Shown here one piece after another: positions 1 to 10,620 of a DNA stretch of 45,798 bases (position 1 is its first letter; each line of letters opens with the position of its first letter). The translations under genes and the position numbers were made by a program. The notes beneath the pieces were generated by a model. That model searched no databases and was not told the DNA's origin. It was given only the letters and a program-made list of their open reading frames with translations. Source of the DNA: Thiobacillus sp. (GTDB lineage Bacteria; Pseudomonadota; Gammaproteobacteria; Burkholderiales; Thiobacillaceae); NCBI RefSeq assembly GCF_030696885.1, contig NZ_JAUYRI010000021.1, positions 1 to 45,798 of the forward strand, given 5' to 3'.

Positions 1-1944
1 CTCGACCATCTGCTGCGCCTGCGGCGTCAGTTCTCCGAGCACGCCGCCGTTGATCAAACCCAGTGCACCCGAAATCGAGGTCAGCGGGGTGCGCAGCTCG
101 TGGCTCACCGTGGAGACGAACTCGCTCTTCATGCGTTCCATTCGCTTGCGCTCGGTGATGTCCTCGGAAATGCCAAGGAGGTACTGAGGTCTGCCAGCGT
201 CATCCCGCAGGACCAGCTTCTGGGTGTGCAGGATACGGGTGCCATGGGGCGTTTCAATGGTCTCTTCCGGGATGTTGGCTACCCCGTCCTGCGTCAGAAC
301 ATCACGGTCCTTGCGGGTGAACTGGTCGGCCTGCTCCTTGGGGAACAGGTCGTAGTCGTTGTACCCCAGCAAATTTTCCCGCCCGCGGCCCAGCAAGATC
401 TCCCCTGCGCGGTTGAAGTACTCGAAGCGCAGGTCGGACGCGCGCTTGAGGAAAATCATGTTGGGGACGTTCTCGAGAATGCCCTGCAGGAGCTGGCTTG
501 TTTCATGCAGGCGTTCTTCGGCCTCCTTGCGCTCGGAAATGTCCGACTTGATCGCCATGAAGCCTTGTAGTTCACCGTTTGCATCACGCAGCGGGTTGCA
601 GCTGATGCGTACCCAGTAGGGCCGGTGCGACTTGGTGTAGTTGACGATGTCGACTTCGAAATGCGCCTGCCGGGCCAGCGCCTCGCGCATCACTTCGACT
701 GTTGCCAGATCGGTGGCCTCGCCCTGCAATAACTCGCTAGGCTTGCGGCCGCGCATTTCTTCCAGCGTGTAGCCGGTGATGCGGGTGAAGCCCTCATTGA
801 TCCACTCCACCTGCCCCTGCACGTTGGTAATGATCACGCCGTTGGTGGTCTGGCTGGCGACGCGTGACAGGCGGGCAATCTCGAGCTGATCTTTACGAAA
901 CTGTCTTTTGATGCGTGCGGCATCGACCAGTTGTCCGAATGTCACCAGCAGGGGCTGCAGAAAATCGATTAAGGCCTGGTCATATCCGCCTGCGCGGTTG
1001 GCGACGCCCATCATGGCGACCAGTTCGCCGTTGTGGTGGACCGGAATGCCGAGGAAGGCATTCAGCGCGGGGTGGCCCTTGGGCAACCCGCCGCGACGTG
1101 GATCCTGATAGGGCGTGTTGGCGATGACGGGCTCGCCGCTGGTCATGGCCGCCCCGAACAGCGTCTTGAGGTTGTGGAACTCCATGCCCTGAGGTGCGTG
1201 GGTCGCGTAGAAGTCGCGAGTGGGCTCGTCCCAGGCGATGTTGGTGATGGCGTAGGATTTCAAATAGGGCTCGCCCTGCGGGTTGCGCAAGACTTCACCC
1301 AGGAAACCGTATTCGCTTTCAGTCAGGGACAGGAAGTCATCGAGCAGGCCGTTGAAGGCCTGGTGGCGATCCTGTTCCCGAATGAATTCCGACTGCGCGC
1401 GAACGATGACTTCCCCGAGCTTTTGCGCCTGCTTCAGCGCACGGCCCTGGTGAATCAACACCGCCTGGTTGAGTTCCGCTTCCACGCAGGCGGCCAGATC
1501 GAGCAAAACCTGGCGCTCCGATGCGTTCAGCTGTCGCGGTTGGTCGGAGATAAGGCACAGGGTTCCGAGGCGATAGCCTTCCGGCGTGCTGAGCGGCGCG
1601 CCGGCATAAAAGCGGATGTTGGGCGGCCCGGTAACCAGCGGATTGTCGGAAAAGCGCGGGTCGAGGCGGGCATCGGTCACCTCGAAGATGTCGCCGCCCA
1701 GAATGGCGTGGCCGCAGAAGGAGATGTCGCGCCCTGTCTCGCAGGCCTCCAGGCCCTGGCGCGATTTGAACCACTGGCGATCGGAATCCACCAGCGACAC
1801 CAGCGCGATCGGCACGCCCAGCACATTCTTCGCCAACCGGGTCAGGCGGTCGAAGCGCTCCTCGTCCGGCGTGTCAAGAATGTCACGCGCGCGCAGGGCC
1901 TGCAGGCGCTGCAATTCGTTATCGGGCAGGGAGGGGGGGTGCAT
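1..1944 (-). CDS. Sensor histidine kinase, GAF-GAF-PAS-PAS-HisKA (3' part outside window)
   Basis: Reading the minus strand from ATG at 1944 gives 648 codons without a stop, running off the window edge. Residues about 8-150 form a GAF domain (SLVDSDRQWFKSRQGL, then SFCGHAILGG). Residues about 195-345 form a second GAF domain of the GAF_2 type. Two PAS/PAC units follow at about 355-480 (ending SDISERKEAEERL) and 485-605 (ending SEDITERKRMER). The visible protein ends in a HisKA helix with the H-box STVSHELRTPLTSI, whose His is the expected phosphoacceptor. The ATPase domain and any receiver domain lie beyond base 1. There is no transmembrane segment in the visible part, so it is probably cytosolic. 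The ligand is unknown. No cognate regulator is visible nearby. The long plus-strand frame over this gene is a shadow. Confidence 0.9.
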   Translation of the reverse strand, partial: MHPPSLPDNELQRLQALRARDILDTPDEERFDRLTRLAKNVLGVPIALVSLVDSDRQWFKSRQGLEACETGRDISFCGHAILGGDIFEVTDARLDPRFSDNPLVTGPPNIRFYAGAPLSTPEGYRLGTLCLISDQPRQLNASERQVLLDLAACVEAELNQAVLIHQGRALKQAQKLGEVIVRAQSEFIREQDRHQAFNGLLDDFLSLTESEYGFLGEVLRNPQGEPYLKSYAITNIAWDEPTRDFYATHAPQGMEFHNLKTLFGAAMTSGEPVIANTPYQDPRRGGLPKGHPALNAFLGIPVHHNGELVAMMGVANRAGGYDQALIDFLQPLLVTFGQLVDAARIKRQFRKDQLEIARLSRVASQTTNGVIITNVQGQVEWINEGFTRITGYTLEEMRGRKPSELLQGEATDLATVEVMREALARQAHFEVDIVNYTKSHRPYWVRISCNPLRDANGELQGFMAIKSDISERKEAEERLHETSQLLQGILENVPNMIFLKRASDLRFEYFNRAGEILLGRGRENLLGYNDYDLFPKEQADQFTRKDRDVLTQDGVANIPEETIETPHGTRILHTQKLVLRDDAGRPQYLLGISEDITERKRMERMKSEFVSTVSHELRTPLTSISGALGLINGGVLGELTPQAQQMVE

Positions 1945-2123
1945 GGGTATTACCAGGGAATGCCGGGCCGCAGGCAGCCCGATACTGGCAGGGGAAGGGG
2001 GCGCAGGGAGGTCATGCGGAGTGTTTTTTCCTGCCGGATGTCGGAAAGCCGTTCAATACTTGAATTTATCGGTGAATTCGGCTTGATCTTGAGCTTCAGA
2101 CGGGTGTCAGGGCGCTTGGACGC

Positions 2124-2160
2124 GAAAAGAAAAACCCCGGCCGTTTCCGGTCGGGGTTTA
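2124..2160 (-). terminator. Rho-independent terminator of tmRNA
   Basis: On the minus strand a GC-rich stem (AAACCCCGACCGG, loop AAA, CGGCCGGGGTTT) is followed by TTTTTCTTTTC. It begins about 7 bases past the CCA end of ssrA. It is a textbook intrinsic terminator. Confidence 0.88.
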
Positions 2161-2166
2161 GGGTGT

Positions 2167-2534
2167 TGGTGGAGCCGGCGGGAATCGAACCCGCGTCCGC
2201 AAGCCCTCTACAGGCAGTTCTACATACTTAGTCCGGTGTTTTCAAGCTTTAAGCTCCATCACGCCCGCCAGACAGGCTGGATCTCGCCGAGTCGCCTTGG
2301 ATTTAGCACCTGTCCAAGCGACCCGGACAAGCACGATTTCATGTGAATTAACTCACTGTCGGGTTGCCCCGACCCAGCCCATGAACAGGCTAGTGTGAGT
2401 CCTGGACCTTAAGCGGCCAGGGCGTAGTTTTCGTCGTTTGCGACTAAGTTTTTTTCAGTTGGATTTACGAGGTGCTCTGACCCTCGGTATGCCCTACGCT
2501 GCTTTGCGACCCACGTCGAAGCCAGGTCGGCCCC
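2167..2534 (-). ncRNA. ssrA: Transfer-messenger RNA (tmRNA, SsrA), one-piece
   Basis: The minus-strand RNA starts GGGGCCGACCTGGCTTCGAC and ends GGTTCGATTCCCGCCGGCTC plus CACCA, so the T-arm and CCA are both encoded. The 5' GGGGCC pairs with 3' GGCTCC, including the G3-U wobble that alanyl-tRNA synthetase recognises. The tag frame lies at 2441-2409 (resume codon GCA, stop TAA) and encodes ANDENYALAA, whose ALAA end is recognised by ClpXP-type proteases. The length of 368 nt is normal for a one-piece tmRNA. Its role is rescue of stalled ribosomes by trans-translation with SmpB, which is not in the window. Pseudoknots were not folded in detail. The 5' end was placed by acceptor pairing. The primary transcript probably starts further upstream and is trimmed. 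Confidence 0.97.
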
Positions 2535-2571
2535 TGTGTGTTGCTGCAACAAGTGTAACGCATAGAGGGGG

Positions 2572-2597
2572 CCCCCGCAGGAAAGTTCCGGCGGGGG
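2572..2597 (-). terminator. GC stem-loop between sirB2-like gene and ssrA
   Basis: A perfect 7-bp stem, CCCCCGC/GCGGGGG, with a 12-nt loop lies just after the stop of the SirB2-like gene on the minus strand. No U-tract follows, so it may be a weak terminator or an mRNA 3' stabiliser rather than a true intrinsic terminator. Confidence 0.35.
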
Positions 2598-2607
2598 GCG
2601 GGCCGAC

Positions 2608-2991
2608 TTAGCGCAGGAAAGGGAGCGGGTCGTGCGCCAGGGCCACAGCGACCATGTAGCCGAAAACCAGCAGCGCGGCGAACCAGGCGACGATGCGCTG
2701 GGGTTTGGTTTTGCCGCGCTTGAGCGCAAGGGTGCCGAGCACGATGTAGGCGATCAGCGCGAAGAGCTTGGCGGTGAGCCAGCCGTGGACCAGCGGATAT
2801 TGCTGGATCAGTACCGCCAGCGCGATGCCGCTGACCAGCAGCAGGGTGTCGTTGACGTGCGGCACGATGCGCACCCAGCGCGCCTGCAGCCGGGGCGAAT
2901 CCGCCATCATCCAGGCACCGCGCAGCAGGAACAGCGCCAGCGTGATGGTGAGAGTGGCAAGGTGCAGGTTCTTGAGGGCGAGGTAGATCAT
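2608..2991 (-). CDS. SirB2-like small integral membrane protein
   Basis: This 127-residue protein has four hydrophobic segments: about 8-28 (LATLTITLALFLLRGAWMM), 45-66, 72-90 and 103-121. The layout and the motif HVNDTLLLVSGIAL match the SirB2 (invasion gene expression up-regulator) family, a poorly understood group of inner-membrane proteins. The biochemical role is unknown, and the virulence name is historical. It starts 3 bp after the stop of the phosphoglycolate phosphatase gene and is probably the last gene of the mtaD-ubiG-gph transcript. The family assignment is fairly secure. The function is not inferred. Confidence 0.8.
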   Translation of the reverse strand: MIYLALKNLHLATLTITLALFLLRGAWMMADSPRLQARWVRIVPHVNDTLLLVSGIALAVLIQQYPLVHGWLTAKLFALIAYIVLGTLALKRGKTKPQRIVAWFAALLVFGYMVAVALAHDPLPFLR

Positions 2992-2994
2992 CGT

Positions 2995-3657
2995 TCAGGC
3001 CAGGAAGTCGAGGGTTTCGAGCGGGTGACGGATCTGCGCGTGGGCGCCCCAGGTGTGCGGTTCGTCGGCCGCGTCGAGGTAACCCCAGGCGGCGACCAGC
3101 GCCGGCATCGCGGCGGCGCGCGCGGCCTCGATGTCGCGTTCGGCGTCGCCCAGGTACAGGCATTGTGCCGAGGTGGCGCCGCACAATTCGGCGGCGGCGA
3201 GCATCGGCGCCGGATGGGGCTTGGACTGGGGGCAGGTGTCGCCGGAAACGATGCAGGCGGCGCGCTCGGCCAGATCGAGGATGGACATCAGCGGTTCGGT
3301 AAAGGCCGCCGGCTTGTTGGTGACGACGCCCCATTTCAGGCCGCGCGCCTCGAGTTCGGCCAGCAGCTCAAGAATGCCGGGGAAGGGCCGCGAATGGCGG
3401 CAGATGTTATCGGCGTACAGCTGCAGGAATTCCTCACGCATGGCTGCGAAGCGCGCATCGTCGGGCTGCAGGTCAAAGCCGATGCCCAGCAGGCCGCGTG
3501 CGCCGTGCGAGGCCTGCGGGCGGATCACCGCGTCAGCAAGCCCGGGCAGGCCGTGGGCTGCGCGCTGCAGGTTGAGCGCGTAGCCCAAGTCCGGTGCGGT
3601 GTCGACCAGGGTGCCGTCGAGGTCGAACAGGACGGTGCGGATGCCGGTCAGCTTCAT
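2995..3657 (-). CDS. gph: Phosphoglycolate phosphatase, HAD superfamily
   Basis: This 220-residue HAD hydrolase carries motif I FDLDGTLVDT (nucleophile Asp12, acid/base Asp14), motif II VVTNKP, the Lys motif QSKPHPAPM and motif IV LGDAERDIEAA. The Gph family hydrolyses 2-phosphoglycolate, formed by RuBisCO oxygenation or by DNA 3'-end repair. That would fit an autotroph, but no RuBisCO gene is visible here. I chose ATG 3657 because GAGG sits 4-5 bases upstream and it begins just after the ubiG stop. An alternative ATG at 3672 would add five residues and overlap ubiG. Pairing with ubiG is a common gammaproteobacterial and betaproteobacterial arrangement. Related sugar-phosphate phosphatases cannot be excluded. 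Confidence 0.88.
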   Translation of the reverse strand: MKLTGIRTVLFDLDGTLVDTAPDLGYALNLQRAAHGLPGLADAVIRPQASHGARGLLGIGFDLQPDDARFAAMREEFLQLYADNICRHSRPFPGILELLAELEARGLKWGVVTNKPAAFTEPLMSILDLAERAACIVSGDTCPQSKPHPAPMLAAAELCGATSAQCLYLGDAERDIEAARAAAMPALVAAWGYLDAADEPHTWGAHAQIRHPLETLDFLA

Positions 3658-3661
3658 GTCC

Positions 3662-4360
3662 TCACGCCCCACGGCGCGTCGCCAGCAGGTAGTTGACGTC
3701 GGTGTCCGCTTCCAGCTTGTACACCTTGGTCAGCGGGTTGTAGGTCATGCCGATCAGTTCCTGGGTGTCGAGCCCGGCTTCGCGCGTCATGCGGGCAAGC
3801 TCGGCGGGCTGGATGAACTTGGCGTAGTCGTGGGTGCCGCGCGGCAGCAGCTTGAGGATGTATTCGGCGCCGACGATGGCGAACAGATAGCTCTTGGCAT
3901 TGCGGTTGAGCGTCGAGAAAAATACCCAGCCGCCGGGCTTGACCAGCCGCGAACAGGCAGCAACGACGGACGCCGGATCCGGTACGTGCTCGAGCATTTC
4001 CATGCAGGTGACGACGTCGAATTCGCTGGCGTGCTGCGCTGCGTAGTCCTCGGCCGAGATCAGCTGGTAGTCGACCTGCTTGCCGGATTCGTAGAGGTGC
4101 AGCTTGGCGACCTTGAGCGCCTTCTCCGACAGGTCGATGCCGCTGACCGTGGCACCGGCGCCGGCCATCGCCTCGGCCAGGATGCCGCCGCCGCAGCCGA
4201 CGTCGAGCACGGTCTTGCCGGCGAGCGCGGCCTGCTGGTCGATCCATTTCAGCCGCAGCGGATTGATTTCGTGCAGCGGCTTGAATTCGGAATTCGGGTC
4301 CCACCAGCGGTGGGCGAGTTCGGAAAACTTGGCGATTTCGGCAGCGTCGACGTTGCTCAT
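3662..4360 (-). CDS. ubiG: Ubiquinone biosynthesis O-methyltransferase UbiG
   Basis: The product has 232 residues, the usual family length. The N-terminal motif [20 protein letters not shown] is diagnostic of UbiG. SAM-binding motif I is [16 protein letters not shown] (about 51-66), followed by [13 protein letters not shown] and the membrane-interacting insert near [20 protein letters not shown]. It carries out both O-methylations of the ubiquinone ring, at the membrane surface. An AAGGA ribosome-binding site lies 5 bases upstream of the ATG. It sits between the deaminase gene (8 bp gap) and gph, on the same strand. Confidence 0.95.
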   Translation of the reverse strand: MSNVDAAEIAKFSELAHRWWDPNSEFKPLHEINPLRLKWIDQQAALAGKTVLDVGCGGGILAEAMAGAGATVSGIDLSEKALKVAKLHLYESGKQVDYQLISAEDYAAQHASEFDVVTCMEMLEHVPDPASVVAACSRLVKPGGWVFFSTLNRNAKSYLFAIVGAEYILKLLPRGTHDYAKFIQPAELARMTREAGLDTQELIGMTYNPLTKVYKLEADTDVNYLLATRRGA

Positions 4361-4368
4361 GGCATTCC

Positions 4369-5694
4369 TTATGCGGTCAGTTTGCCGCGCCAGTAGGCGG
4401 CGCGGGTGGTCAGGTCGTCGGGGTCGAGATCGACCAGACGGCGGTCATGCAGTTTCAGGATGCCGTCGACCCAAACGTGGGTGACGTGCTCGCGTCCGGC
4501 AACGTAAACCAGGTGCGAGACGGGGTCAAACACCGGCTGGCAGGCGAGATCGCGCAGATCGACCGCGACCAGGTCGGCGCGCTTGCCCGGCACGATGCTG
4601 CCGATGCGGTCGTCGAGGTTGAGCGCGCGGGCGGCGTCGAGCGTCGCCATTTTCAGGGCGGCGGCGGCGGGCAGGGCGGCGGCATCGCCGCTGACCCCCT
4701 TGGCCAGCAGCGCGGCCAGGCGCATCTCGGCAAACAGGTCGAGGCGGTTGTTGCTGGCGGCGCCGTCGGTGCCGAGGCCGGTGTTGACGCCGGCTGCGGC
4801 GAAGCGAGCCAGCGGCGCGATGCCAGAGGCGAGCTTGAGGTTGGAACTCGGGCAGTGCGCCACGTGACAGCCGTGCTGCGCCAGCAGGTCGATTTCGGCA
4901 TCGGTCACATGGACCGCGTGGACGCCGATGAAATGGGGACCCAGCAGGCCCAGCCGCGCCAGCCGTTCCAGCGGACGTACGCCGTGCTGGCTCAGGCTGT
5001 GCTGGATTTCGTCGGCGGTTTCGTGAAGGTGGGTGTGGATCGGCAGCCCGAGCTGTTCGGCCAGGGTGCCGATGCGGCCGAAGCTGGCGTCGGAAATAGT
5101 ATAGGGCGCGTGCGGCGCGAAGGTGAAGCCGAGCAGGGGCTCGTCTTTCAGTTCGTCGCGCAGGGCGAGCCCCTTGGACAGGTAGTCGTCGGCGTCAGAG
5201 GCATAGGCGCTGGGGAATTCCAGCACGATCATGCCCAGCACGGCGCGCATGCCGGCCTGCTGGAAGGCTTCGGCCGCAGCCCGCGGAAAGAAATACATGT
5301 CATTGCAGGTGGTGATGCCGCCCGCCAGCATTTCCGCGGCGGCGAGCAGGGTGCCGTCGCGCACGAAGGCTTCGGAGACGTGCTGCTTCTCGGCCGGCCA
5401 GATGCGGTCGTTGAGCCAGCTCATCAGCGGCAGGTCGTCGGCCATGCCGCGTAGCAGCGTCATCGCCGCATGGCCGTGCAGGTTGATCAGGCCGGGGATC
5501 AGCGCCTGGCCGGGCAGGGTCAGCGTCTGCGCTGCGGCGTAGCGGGCCTGGGCGGCATCGGCGGGCAGCACGTCGAGAATCCGGCCGTCCTGCACGACCA
5601 CGGCGTGGTCCGTCAGGGTTCCTGCGGGGTCGACGGGGACCACCCACTGCGGCAGGAGGAGGAGATCGGCGGGGGCTTTCATGGTGGGCTGCAT
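4369..5694 (-). CDS. mtaD: Amidohydrolase, MTA/SAH deaminase type (TRZ/ATZ family)
   Basis: This 441-residue TIM-barrel amidohydrolase has the metal motif [15 protein letters not shown], the substrate/metal motif [12 protein letters not shown], then [25 protein letters not shown] and the metal Asp in [10 protein letters not shown]. These match the family that deaminates 5'-methylthioadenosine and S-adenosylhomocysteine, and which also includes chlorohydrolase-like TRZ/ATZ enzymes. SAH is the by-product of UbiG methylation, so the pairing with ubiG 8 bp downstream makes chemical sense. The exact substrate cannot be read from sequence. An in-frame ATG at 5682 is an alternative start. It is the first gene of a minus-strand operon divergent from gyrA. 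Confidence 0.85.
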   Translation of the reverse strand: MQPTMKAPADLLLLPQWVVPVDPAGTLTDHAVVVQDGRILDVLPADAAQARYAAAQTLTLPGQALIPGLINLHGHAAMTLLRGMADDLPLMSWLNDRIWPAEKQHVSEAFVRDGTLLAAAEMLAGGITTCNDMYFFPRAAAEAFQQAGMRAVLGMIVLEFPSAYASDADDYLSKGLALRDELKDEPLLGFTFAPHAPYTISDASFGRIGTLAEQLGLPIHTHLHETADEIQHSLSQHGVRPLERLARLGLLGPHFIGVHAVHVTDAEIDLLAQHGCHVAHCPSSNLKLASGIAPLARFAAAGVNTGLGTDGAASNNRLDLFAEMRLAALLAKGVSGDAAALPAAAALKMATLDAARALNLDDRIGSIVPGKRADLVAVDLRDLACQPVFDPVSHLVYVAGREHVTHVWVDGILKLHDRRLVDLDPDDLTTRAAYWRGKLTA

Positions 5695-5764
5695 TCTCGC
5701 CGTTTACGATGGGATAGGCAAAGGCGGCCGCGGTTGGGCAATGGCGGGCGGGGCCACCGACCAT

Positions 5765-5772
5765 GCTAAAAT
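5765..5772 (+). promoter_or_regulatory. Candidate extended -10 promoter of gyrA
   Basis: TGC-TAAAAT lies 35 bp upstream of the gyrA ATG. The TG plus a 5/6 match to TATAAT fits an extended -10. No good -35 is visible. A small stem (GGCTT/AAGCC) falls in the leader. Confidence 0.4.
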
Positions 5773-5807
5773 CGCGGGCTTTGAAGCCTGATAAATAAAA
5801 GCCGGTT

Positions 5808-8357
5808 ATGGAACAGTTTGCCAAGGAAACCCTCCCGGTCAGCCTCGAAGAGGAGATGCGGCGCTCATATCTCGATTACGCGATGAGCGTGATCGTGGGG
5901 CGCGCACTGCCGGATGTGCGCGATGGCCTGAAACCCGTGCACCGCCGAGTGCTGTTTGCCATGAACGAGCTCGGCAACGACTGGAACAAGGCTTACAAGA
6001 AGTCGGCCCGCGTGGTCGGCGACGTCATCGGTAAATACCACCCGCACGGCGACACTGCGGTGTACGACACCATGGTGCGGATGGCGCAGGATTTCTCGCT
6101 GCGCTATCCGCTGATCGACGGCCAGGGCAACTTCGGCTCGGTCGACGGCGACAATGCAGCGGCGATGCGTTACACCGAAGTGCGGATGGCGAAGATCGCG
6201 CACGAGCTGCTGGCCGACCTGGACAAGGAAACGGTCGACTTCGGTCCCAACTACGACGGTTCCGAGCACGAGCCGCTGGTGCTGCCGGCCAAGATCCCCA
6301 ACCTCCTGATCAACGGCTCGTCCGGCATCGCGGTGGGCATGGCGACCAATATCCCGCCGCACAACCTGACCGACATCTGCACCGCGCTGTTTGCGCTCTT
6401 GGACGACCCCGAGATCGACATCGAGTCGCTGATCGCGATCGTCAAGGCACCCGACTTCCCGACCGCCGGCATCATCTATGGCCTGTCGGGTGTGCGCGAC
6501 GGCTACCGCACCGGCCGCGGCCGCGTGGTGATGCGCGCCACCTGCCACTTTGAAGACGTGGGCAGGGAAGGCGGCAAGCAGGCCATCATCATCGATGAGC
6601 TGCCCTACCAGGTGAACAAGGCCAACCTGCTGATCAAGATCGGCGAGCTGGTGCGCGAAAAGCAGATCGACGGCATCGCCGACCTCAGGGACGAATCCGA
6701 CAAGTCGGGCATGCGCGTCTATATCGAACTGAAGCGCGGCGAGAACGCCGACGTGATCCTGAACAATCTGTACAAGCAGACGCAGATGCAGGACACCTTC
6801 GGCATGAACATGGTGGCGCTGATCGACGGGCAACCCAGATTGCTGAACCTGCGCGAAATGCTCGACGCCTTCCTGCGCCATCGGCGTGAAGTCGTCACTC
6901 GCCGCACCGTGTTCGACCTCAGGAAGGCGCGCGAACGCGGCCATATCCTGGAAGGCCTGGCCGTGGCACTGGCCAACGTCGACGAAATCGTCGAGCTGAT
7001 CAAGAGTTCGGAAACCCCGCTGATCGCCAAGTCGCGCCTGCTGGACCGCGCCTGGAAGTCGGCGATGGTCGAGGAAATGCTGGCGCGCATTGATCCCGAG
7101 TATTCGCGGCCGGTGAACATCGGCCCCGAGTTCGGCCTGCACGCCGACGGTTACCGCCTGTCCGAGATCCAGGCGCAGCGCATTCTTGAAATGCAGCTGC
7201 AGCGCCTGACCAACCTGGAATCGGACAAGATCATCGGCGAGTACAAGGAGATCATGACCAAGATCGCCGACCTGCTCGATATCCTGGCCAACCCGTCGCG
7301 CATCACCCAGATCATCCGCGAGGAGCTGACGCAGATTCAGGAGCAGTTCGGCGACGGCCGTCGCTCGGCCATCGTCGAGAACGCGCAGGACATGTCGATG
7401 GAGGACCTGATCAAGCCGGAGGAGATGGTCGTCACGCTGTCGCACGGCGGATATATGAAATCGCAGCCGATCGATGACTACCGTGCGCAGAAGCGCGGCG
7501 GGCGCGGCAAGCAGGCGGCGGGCACCAAGGATGAAGACTTCATCGAGAAGATGTTCCTCGCCAACACCCACGACTACATTCTCTGCTTCTCCAACCGCGG
7601 GCGGCTGTACTGGCTCAAGGTCTACAACGTGCCGCAGGGCGGGCGTGCCGCGCGCGGCAAGCCCATCGTCAACCTGCTGCCGCTGGAAGACGGGGAAAAG
7701 ATCAACACGCTGTTGCCGGTCAAGACCTTCGACGACGATCACTACGTGTTCATGGCGACCGCGAACGGCATCGTCAAGAAGACGCCGCTGTCCGACTTCT
7801 CGCGTCCGCGCACTGCCGGCATCATTGCGGTGGGGCTGGATGACGGCGATTTCCTGATCGGCGCGTCGATCACCGACGGCCGCCATGATGTGATGCTGTT
7901 CTCTGACGGTGGCAAGGCGGTGCGCTTCGATGAAAACGACGTGCGCCCGATGGGGCGCACCGCGCGCGGCGTGATCGGCATGAAGCTCGCCAAGGGCAAG
8001 AAACTGATTTCGCTGTTGGTGGCCGAAGACGAGAACGACTTTGTGCTGACCGCGACTGAAAACGGCTACGGAAAGCGCACGTCGATTGCCGAATACACCC
8101 GCCATGCCCGCGCCACGCAGGGCATGATCGCGATCCAGACCAGCGAACGGAATGGAAAAGTGGTCGCCGCCACGCTGGTGAAGGCGGACGACGAGATCAT
8201 GCTGATCACCACCGGCGGCGTGCTGATCCGCACCCGGGTCAAGGAAATCCGTTCCATGAGCCGTGCGACGCAGGGTGTGACGCTGATCAATCTGGACAAG
8301 GGCGAAACGCTGATCAGCCTGGAAAAACTGGCCGAAGCGGAAGTCGAAGAGGAATAA
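5808..8357 (+). CDS. gyrA: DNA gyrase subunit A
   Basis: The protein has 849 residues; the E. coli protein has 875. The N-terminal winged-helix and tower domains include the catalytic Tyr122 in [11 protein letters not shown], which makes the covalent bond to DNA. The quinolone-determining region reads [18 protein letters not shown], so residue 83 is Thr and residue 87 is Asp. The GyrA box in the C-terminal beta-pinwheel is QKRGGRG, one of the accepted variants of QRRGGKG needed for DNA wrapping; this separates it from ParC. It works as A2B2 with GyrB to introduce negative supercoils. It starts the plus-strand cluster, with serC 15 bp downstream, so the two are probably co-transcribed. The 875-residue antisense frame over it is a shadow. 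Confidence 0.98.
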   Translation: MEQFAKETLPVSLEEEMRRSYLDYAMSVIVGRALPDVRDGLKPVHRRVLFAMNELGNDWNKAYKKSARVVGDVIGKYHPHGDTAVYDTMVRMAQDFSLRYPLIDGQGNFGSVDGDNAAAMRYTEVRMAKIAHELLADLDKETVDFGPNYDGSEHEPLVLPAKIPNLLINGSSGIAVGMATNIPPHNLTDICTALFALLDDPEIDIESLIAIVKAPDFPTAGIIYGLSGVRDGYRTGRGRVVMRATCHFEDVGREGGKQAIIIDELPYQVNKANLLIKIGELVREKQIDGIADLRDESDKSGMRVYIELKRGENADVILNNLYKQTQMQDTFGMNMVALIDGQPRLLNLREMLDAFLRHRREVVTRRTVFDLRKARERGHILEGLAVALANVDEIVELIKSSETPLIAKSRLLDRAWKSAMVEEMLARIDPEYSRPVNIGPEFGLHADGYRLSEIQAQRILEMQLQRLTNLESDKIIGEYKEIMTKIADLLDILANPSRITQIIREELTQIQEQFGDGRRSAIVENAQDMSMEDLIKPEEMVVTLSHGGYMKSQPIDDYRAQKRGGRGKQAAGTKDEDFIEKMFLANTHDYILCFSNRGRLYWLKVYNVPQGGRAARGKPIVNLLPLEDGEKINTLLPVKTFDDDHYVFMATANGIVKKTPLSDFSRPRTAGIIAVGLDDGDFLIGASITDGRHDVMLFSDGGKAVRFDENDVRPMGRTARGVIGMKLAKGKKLISLLVAEDENDFVLTATENGYGKRTSIAEYTRHARATQGMIAIQTSERNGKVVAATLVKADDEIMLITTGGVLIRTRVKEIRSMSRATQGVTLINLDKGETLISLEKLAEAEVEEE

Positions 8358-8372
8358 AGGGAGACAACACGC

Positions 8373-9452
8373 ATGACAATCTACAACTTCAGTGCCGGCC
8401 CGGCCGTGCTGCCCAGGGAAGTTTTGCAGCAGGTGCAGACCGAGATGGTCGACTGGCACGGCAGCGGCATGTCGGTGATGGAAATGAGCCATCGCGGCAA
8501 GGAATTCATGGGCATTGCCGCCGAGGCGGAAGCCAACCTGCGCGAGTTGATGGGCATCCCCGCCAACTACAAGGTGCTGTTCCTGCAGGGCGGCGCGTCC
8601 TCCCAGTTCGCGATGGTGCCGATGAACCTGCTGCGTGGCAAAGCCAGCGCGGATTACCTCAACACCGGCGAATGGTCGAAAAAGGCCATCAAGGAAGCGA
8701 AGAAATTCGGCGCGGTGAATGTGGTTGCATCGAGCGAGGACAAGAACTTCAGCTACGCGCCAGCACAGGATACGTGGAAGCTAGATCCGAACGCGGCCTA
8801 CGTCCACTACACGCCCAACGAAACCATCGGCGGCGTGGAAATGTTCTGGATCCCCGACACCGGGAGCGTGCCGCTGGTGGCCGACATGTCGTCGACCATC
8901 TTGTCGCGCCCGATCGACGTGTCGAAATTTGGCGTGATCTACGCCGGCGCGCAGAAGAACATCGGCCCGGCCGGACTCACCATCGTCATCGTGCGCGACG
9001 ACCTGATCGGCGAGACGCTGAAGGGCACGCCGACCATGTTCGACTACAAGACGCACGCCGACAACGAATCGATGTACAACACGCCGCCGACCTTTGCCAT
9101 GTATACGGCCGGACTGGTGTTCAAGTGGCTGAAGAGGCGCGGCGGGCTGGTTGCGATGGAAAAGACCAACCGCGAGAAGGCGAACCTGCTGTACGACTAT
9201 CTCGACGCGACCGACTTCTACAATTCGCCGGTGGCGAAGGACAACCGCTCGCTGATGAACGTGCCGTTTACCCTGAAAGACGCCGCGCTCGACGAAGCCT
9301 TTCTCAAGCTGGCCAAGGAACGCAGCCTGCTGCAGCTGAAGGGTCACCGCTCGGTGGGCGGCATGCGGGCCTCGATCTACAACGCGATGCCGATCGAGGG
9401 CGTGCGCGCGCTGGTCGACATGATGCGCGACTTCGAGAAAAGTCATGGCTGA
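8373..9452 (+). CDS. serC: Phosphoserine aminotransferase
   Basis: The product has 359 residues and starts [18 protein letters not shown], typical of SerC. The [14 protein letters not shown] phosphate-binding loop and the PLP lysine in [14 protein letters not shown] are intact, and the C-terminal [16 protein letters not shown] is conserved. It converts 3-phosphohydroxypyruvate and glutamate to phosphoserine, and the family also acts in PLP synthesis (PdxF activity). A strong GGGAG ribosome-binding site precedes the ATG. It overlaps the following dehydrogenase gene by 8 bp, which puts two consecutive serine-pathway steps together. Confidence 0.97.
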   Translation: MTIYNFSAGPAVLPREVLQQVQTEMVDWHGSGMSVMEMSHRGKEFMGIAAEAEANLRELMGIPANYKVLFLQGGASSQFAMVPMNLLRGKASADYLNTGEWSKKAIKEAKKFGAVNVVASSEDKNFSYAPAQDTWKLDPNAAYVHYTPNETIGGVEMFWIPDTGSVPLVADMSSTILSRPIDVSKFGVIYAGAQKNIGPAGLTIVIVRDDLIGETLKGTPTMFDYKTHADNESMYNTPPTFAMYTAGLVFKWLKRRGGLVAMEKTNREKANLLYDYLDATDFYNSPVAKDNRSLMNVPFTLKDAALDEAFLKLAKERSLLQLKGHRSVGGMRASIYNAMPIEGVRALVDMMRDFEKSHG

Positions 9453-10620
9453 GCCGCGCAAGGTTCTCACGCTCAACGCGATTTCCGCACGCGGCCTGGC
9501 ACGCCTGCCCGAGCATTACACCGTGGGCGGCGACATCGTCGATCCTGACGGCATCCTGGTGCGCTCGGCCAACATGCATGAGATGGAGATTCCGGCGTCG
9601 GTGCGCGCGATCGCCCGCGCTGGGGCCGGCACCAACAATATTCCGGTGAAAAAGCTGTCGGAACGCGGCGTGCCGGTGTTCAATGCGCCGGGTGCGAATG
9701 CCAACGCGGTGAAGGAACTGGTCATCACCGGCATGCTGCTGGCCGCGCGCAATATCGTGCCTGCGATCAAGTTTGTCGAAGGCCTGTCCGGTTCGGATGA
9801 GGAGATGCACAAGGCAACCGAAGCCGGCAAGAAGCAGTTTGCCGGCACCGAGCTGCCGCACCGCACGCTTGGCGTGATCGGCCTGGGCGCGATCGGCTCC
9901 TATATCGCCGAAGCCGCGATCAAGCTCGGCATGAACGTGGTCGGCTTCGACCCCGCAATCACGGTGGACGCCGCCTGGCGGCTGCCGTCGCAGGTCAAGC
10001 GCGCCGAGAATGTCGAAGATGTGCTGCGCATGGCCGATTTCGTCACGCTGCACGTGCCGCTGATCGATAGCACCCGCAACCTGATCAACGCGCAGCGCAT
10101 CAGTGCGATGCGCCCCGGTGCGGTGCTGCTGAATTTCGCGCGCGAAGGCGTGGTCGACAATGCCGCCGTGATCGAGGCGCTCGATGCCAACAAGCTGCAT
10201 GCCTACATCTGCGACTTCCCCGCGAATGCGCTGAAGGGCCACGCCAAAGTGGTGGCGCTGCCGCACTTGGGCGCCTCCACCGAGGAGGCCGAGGAGAACT
10301 GCGCGGTGATGGTGGCCGAGCAGCTCGCCGACTATCTGGAAAACGGAAACATCCTCAATTCGGTGAATTTCCCCAACGTCAGCATGCCGCGCGAATCCGC
10401 TTACCGCGTTGCGATCGCCAATGCCAACGTGCCCAACATGGTGGGTCAGATTTCATCGCTGCTGGCTGCCGCAGGACTCAACATCCACAACATGGTCAAC
10501 AAGTCCAAGGGCGACATGGCGTATACGCTGGTTGACGTCGACAGCGCCGTGACCGCTGCGGTGCAGCAGCAGCTTGCCGCCATCGCCGGCGTGCTTGCCG
10601 TGAGGTATCTGCCTGCATGA
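9445..10620 (+). CDS. serA: D-3-phosphoglycerate dehydrogenase with ACT domain
   Basis: The product has 391 residues. The NAD-binding Rossmann motif is [16 protein letters not shown] (about 143-158). Catalytic segments of the D-2-hydroxyacid dehydrogenase family are present: [14 protein letters not shown] with its Arg, a Glu in the following helix and a His in [17 protein letters not shown]-terminal ACT domain (about 318-391, [17 protein letters not shown]) suggests serine feedback, as in the E. coli-like short SerA class. It makes 3-phosphohydroxypyruvate, the substrate of SerC encoded just upstream. The start overlaps the end of serC, and its TGA overlaps the ATG of pheA as ATGA. Confidence 0.93.
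   Translation: MAEPRKVLTLNAISARGLARLPEHYTVGGDIVDPDGILVRSANMHEMEIPASVRAIARAGAGTNNIPVKKLSERGVPVFNAPGANANAVKELVITGMLLAARNIVPAIKFVEGLSGSDEEMHKATEAGKKQFAGTELPHRTLGVIGLGAIGSYIAEAAIKLGMNVVGFDPAITVDAAWRLPSQVKRAENVEDVLRMADFVTLHVPLIDSTRNLINAQRISAMRPGAVLLNFAREGVVDNAAVIEALDANKLHAYICDFPANALKGHAKVVALPHLGASTEEAEENCAVMVAEQLADYLENGNILNSVNFPNVSMPRESAYRVAIANANVPNMVGQISSLLAAAGLNIHNMVNKSKGDMAYTLVDVDSAVTAAVQQQLAAIAGVLAVRYLPA

Noticed and set aside
1033..2346. 437-codon plus-strand frame
   Set aside because: It lies antisense to the sensor kinase and runs through the tmRNA; the kinase frame has clear GAF, PAS and HisKA motifs.
5865..8492. 875-codon open frame antisense to gyrA
   Set aside because: It mirrors the codon pattern of gyrA on the other strand, is His/Val/Asp-rich, has no recognisable motif, and gyrA is certain. 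Such shadows are common in GC-rich genes.
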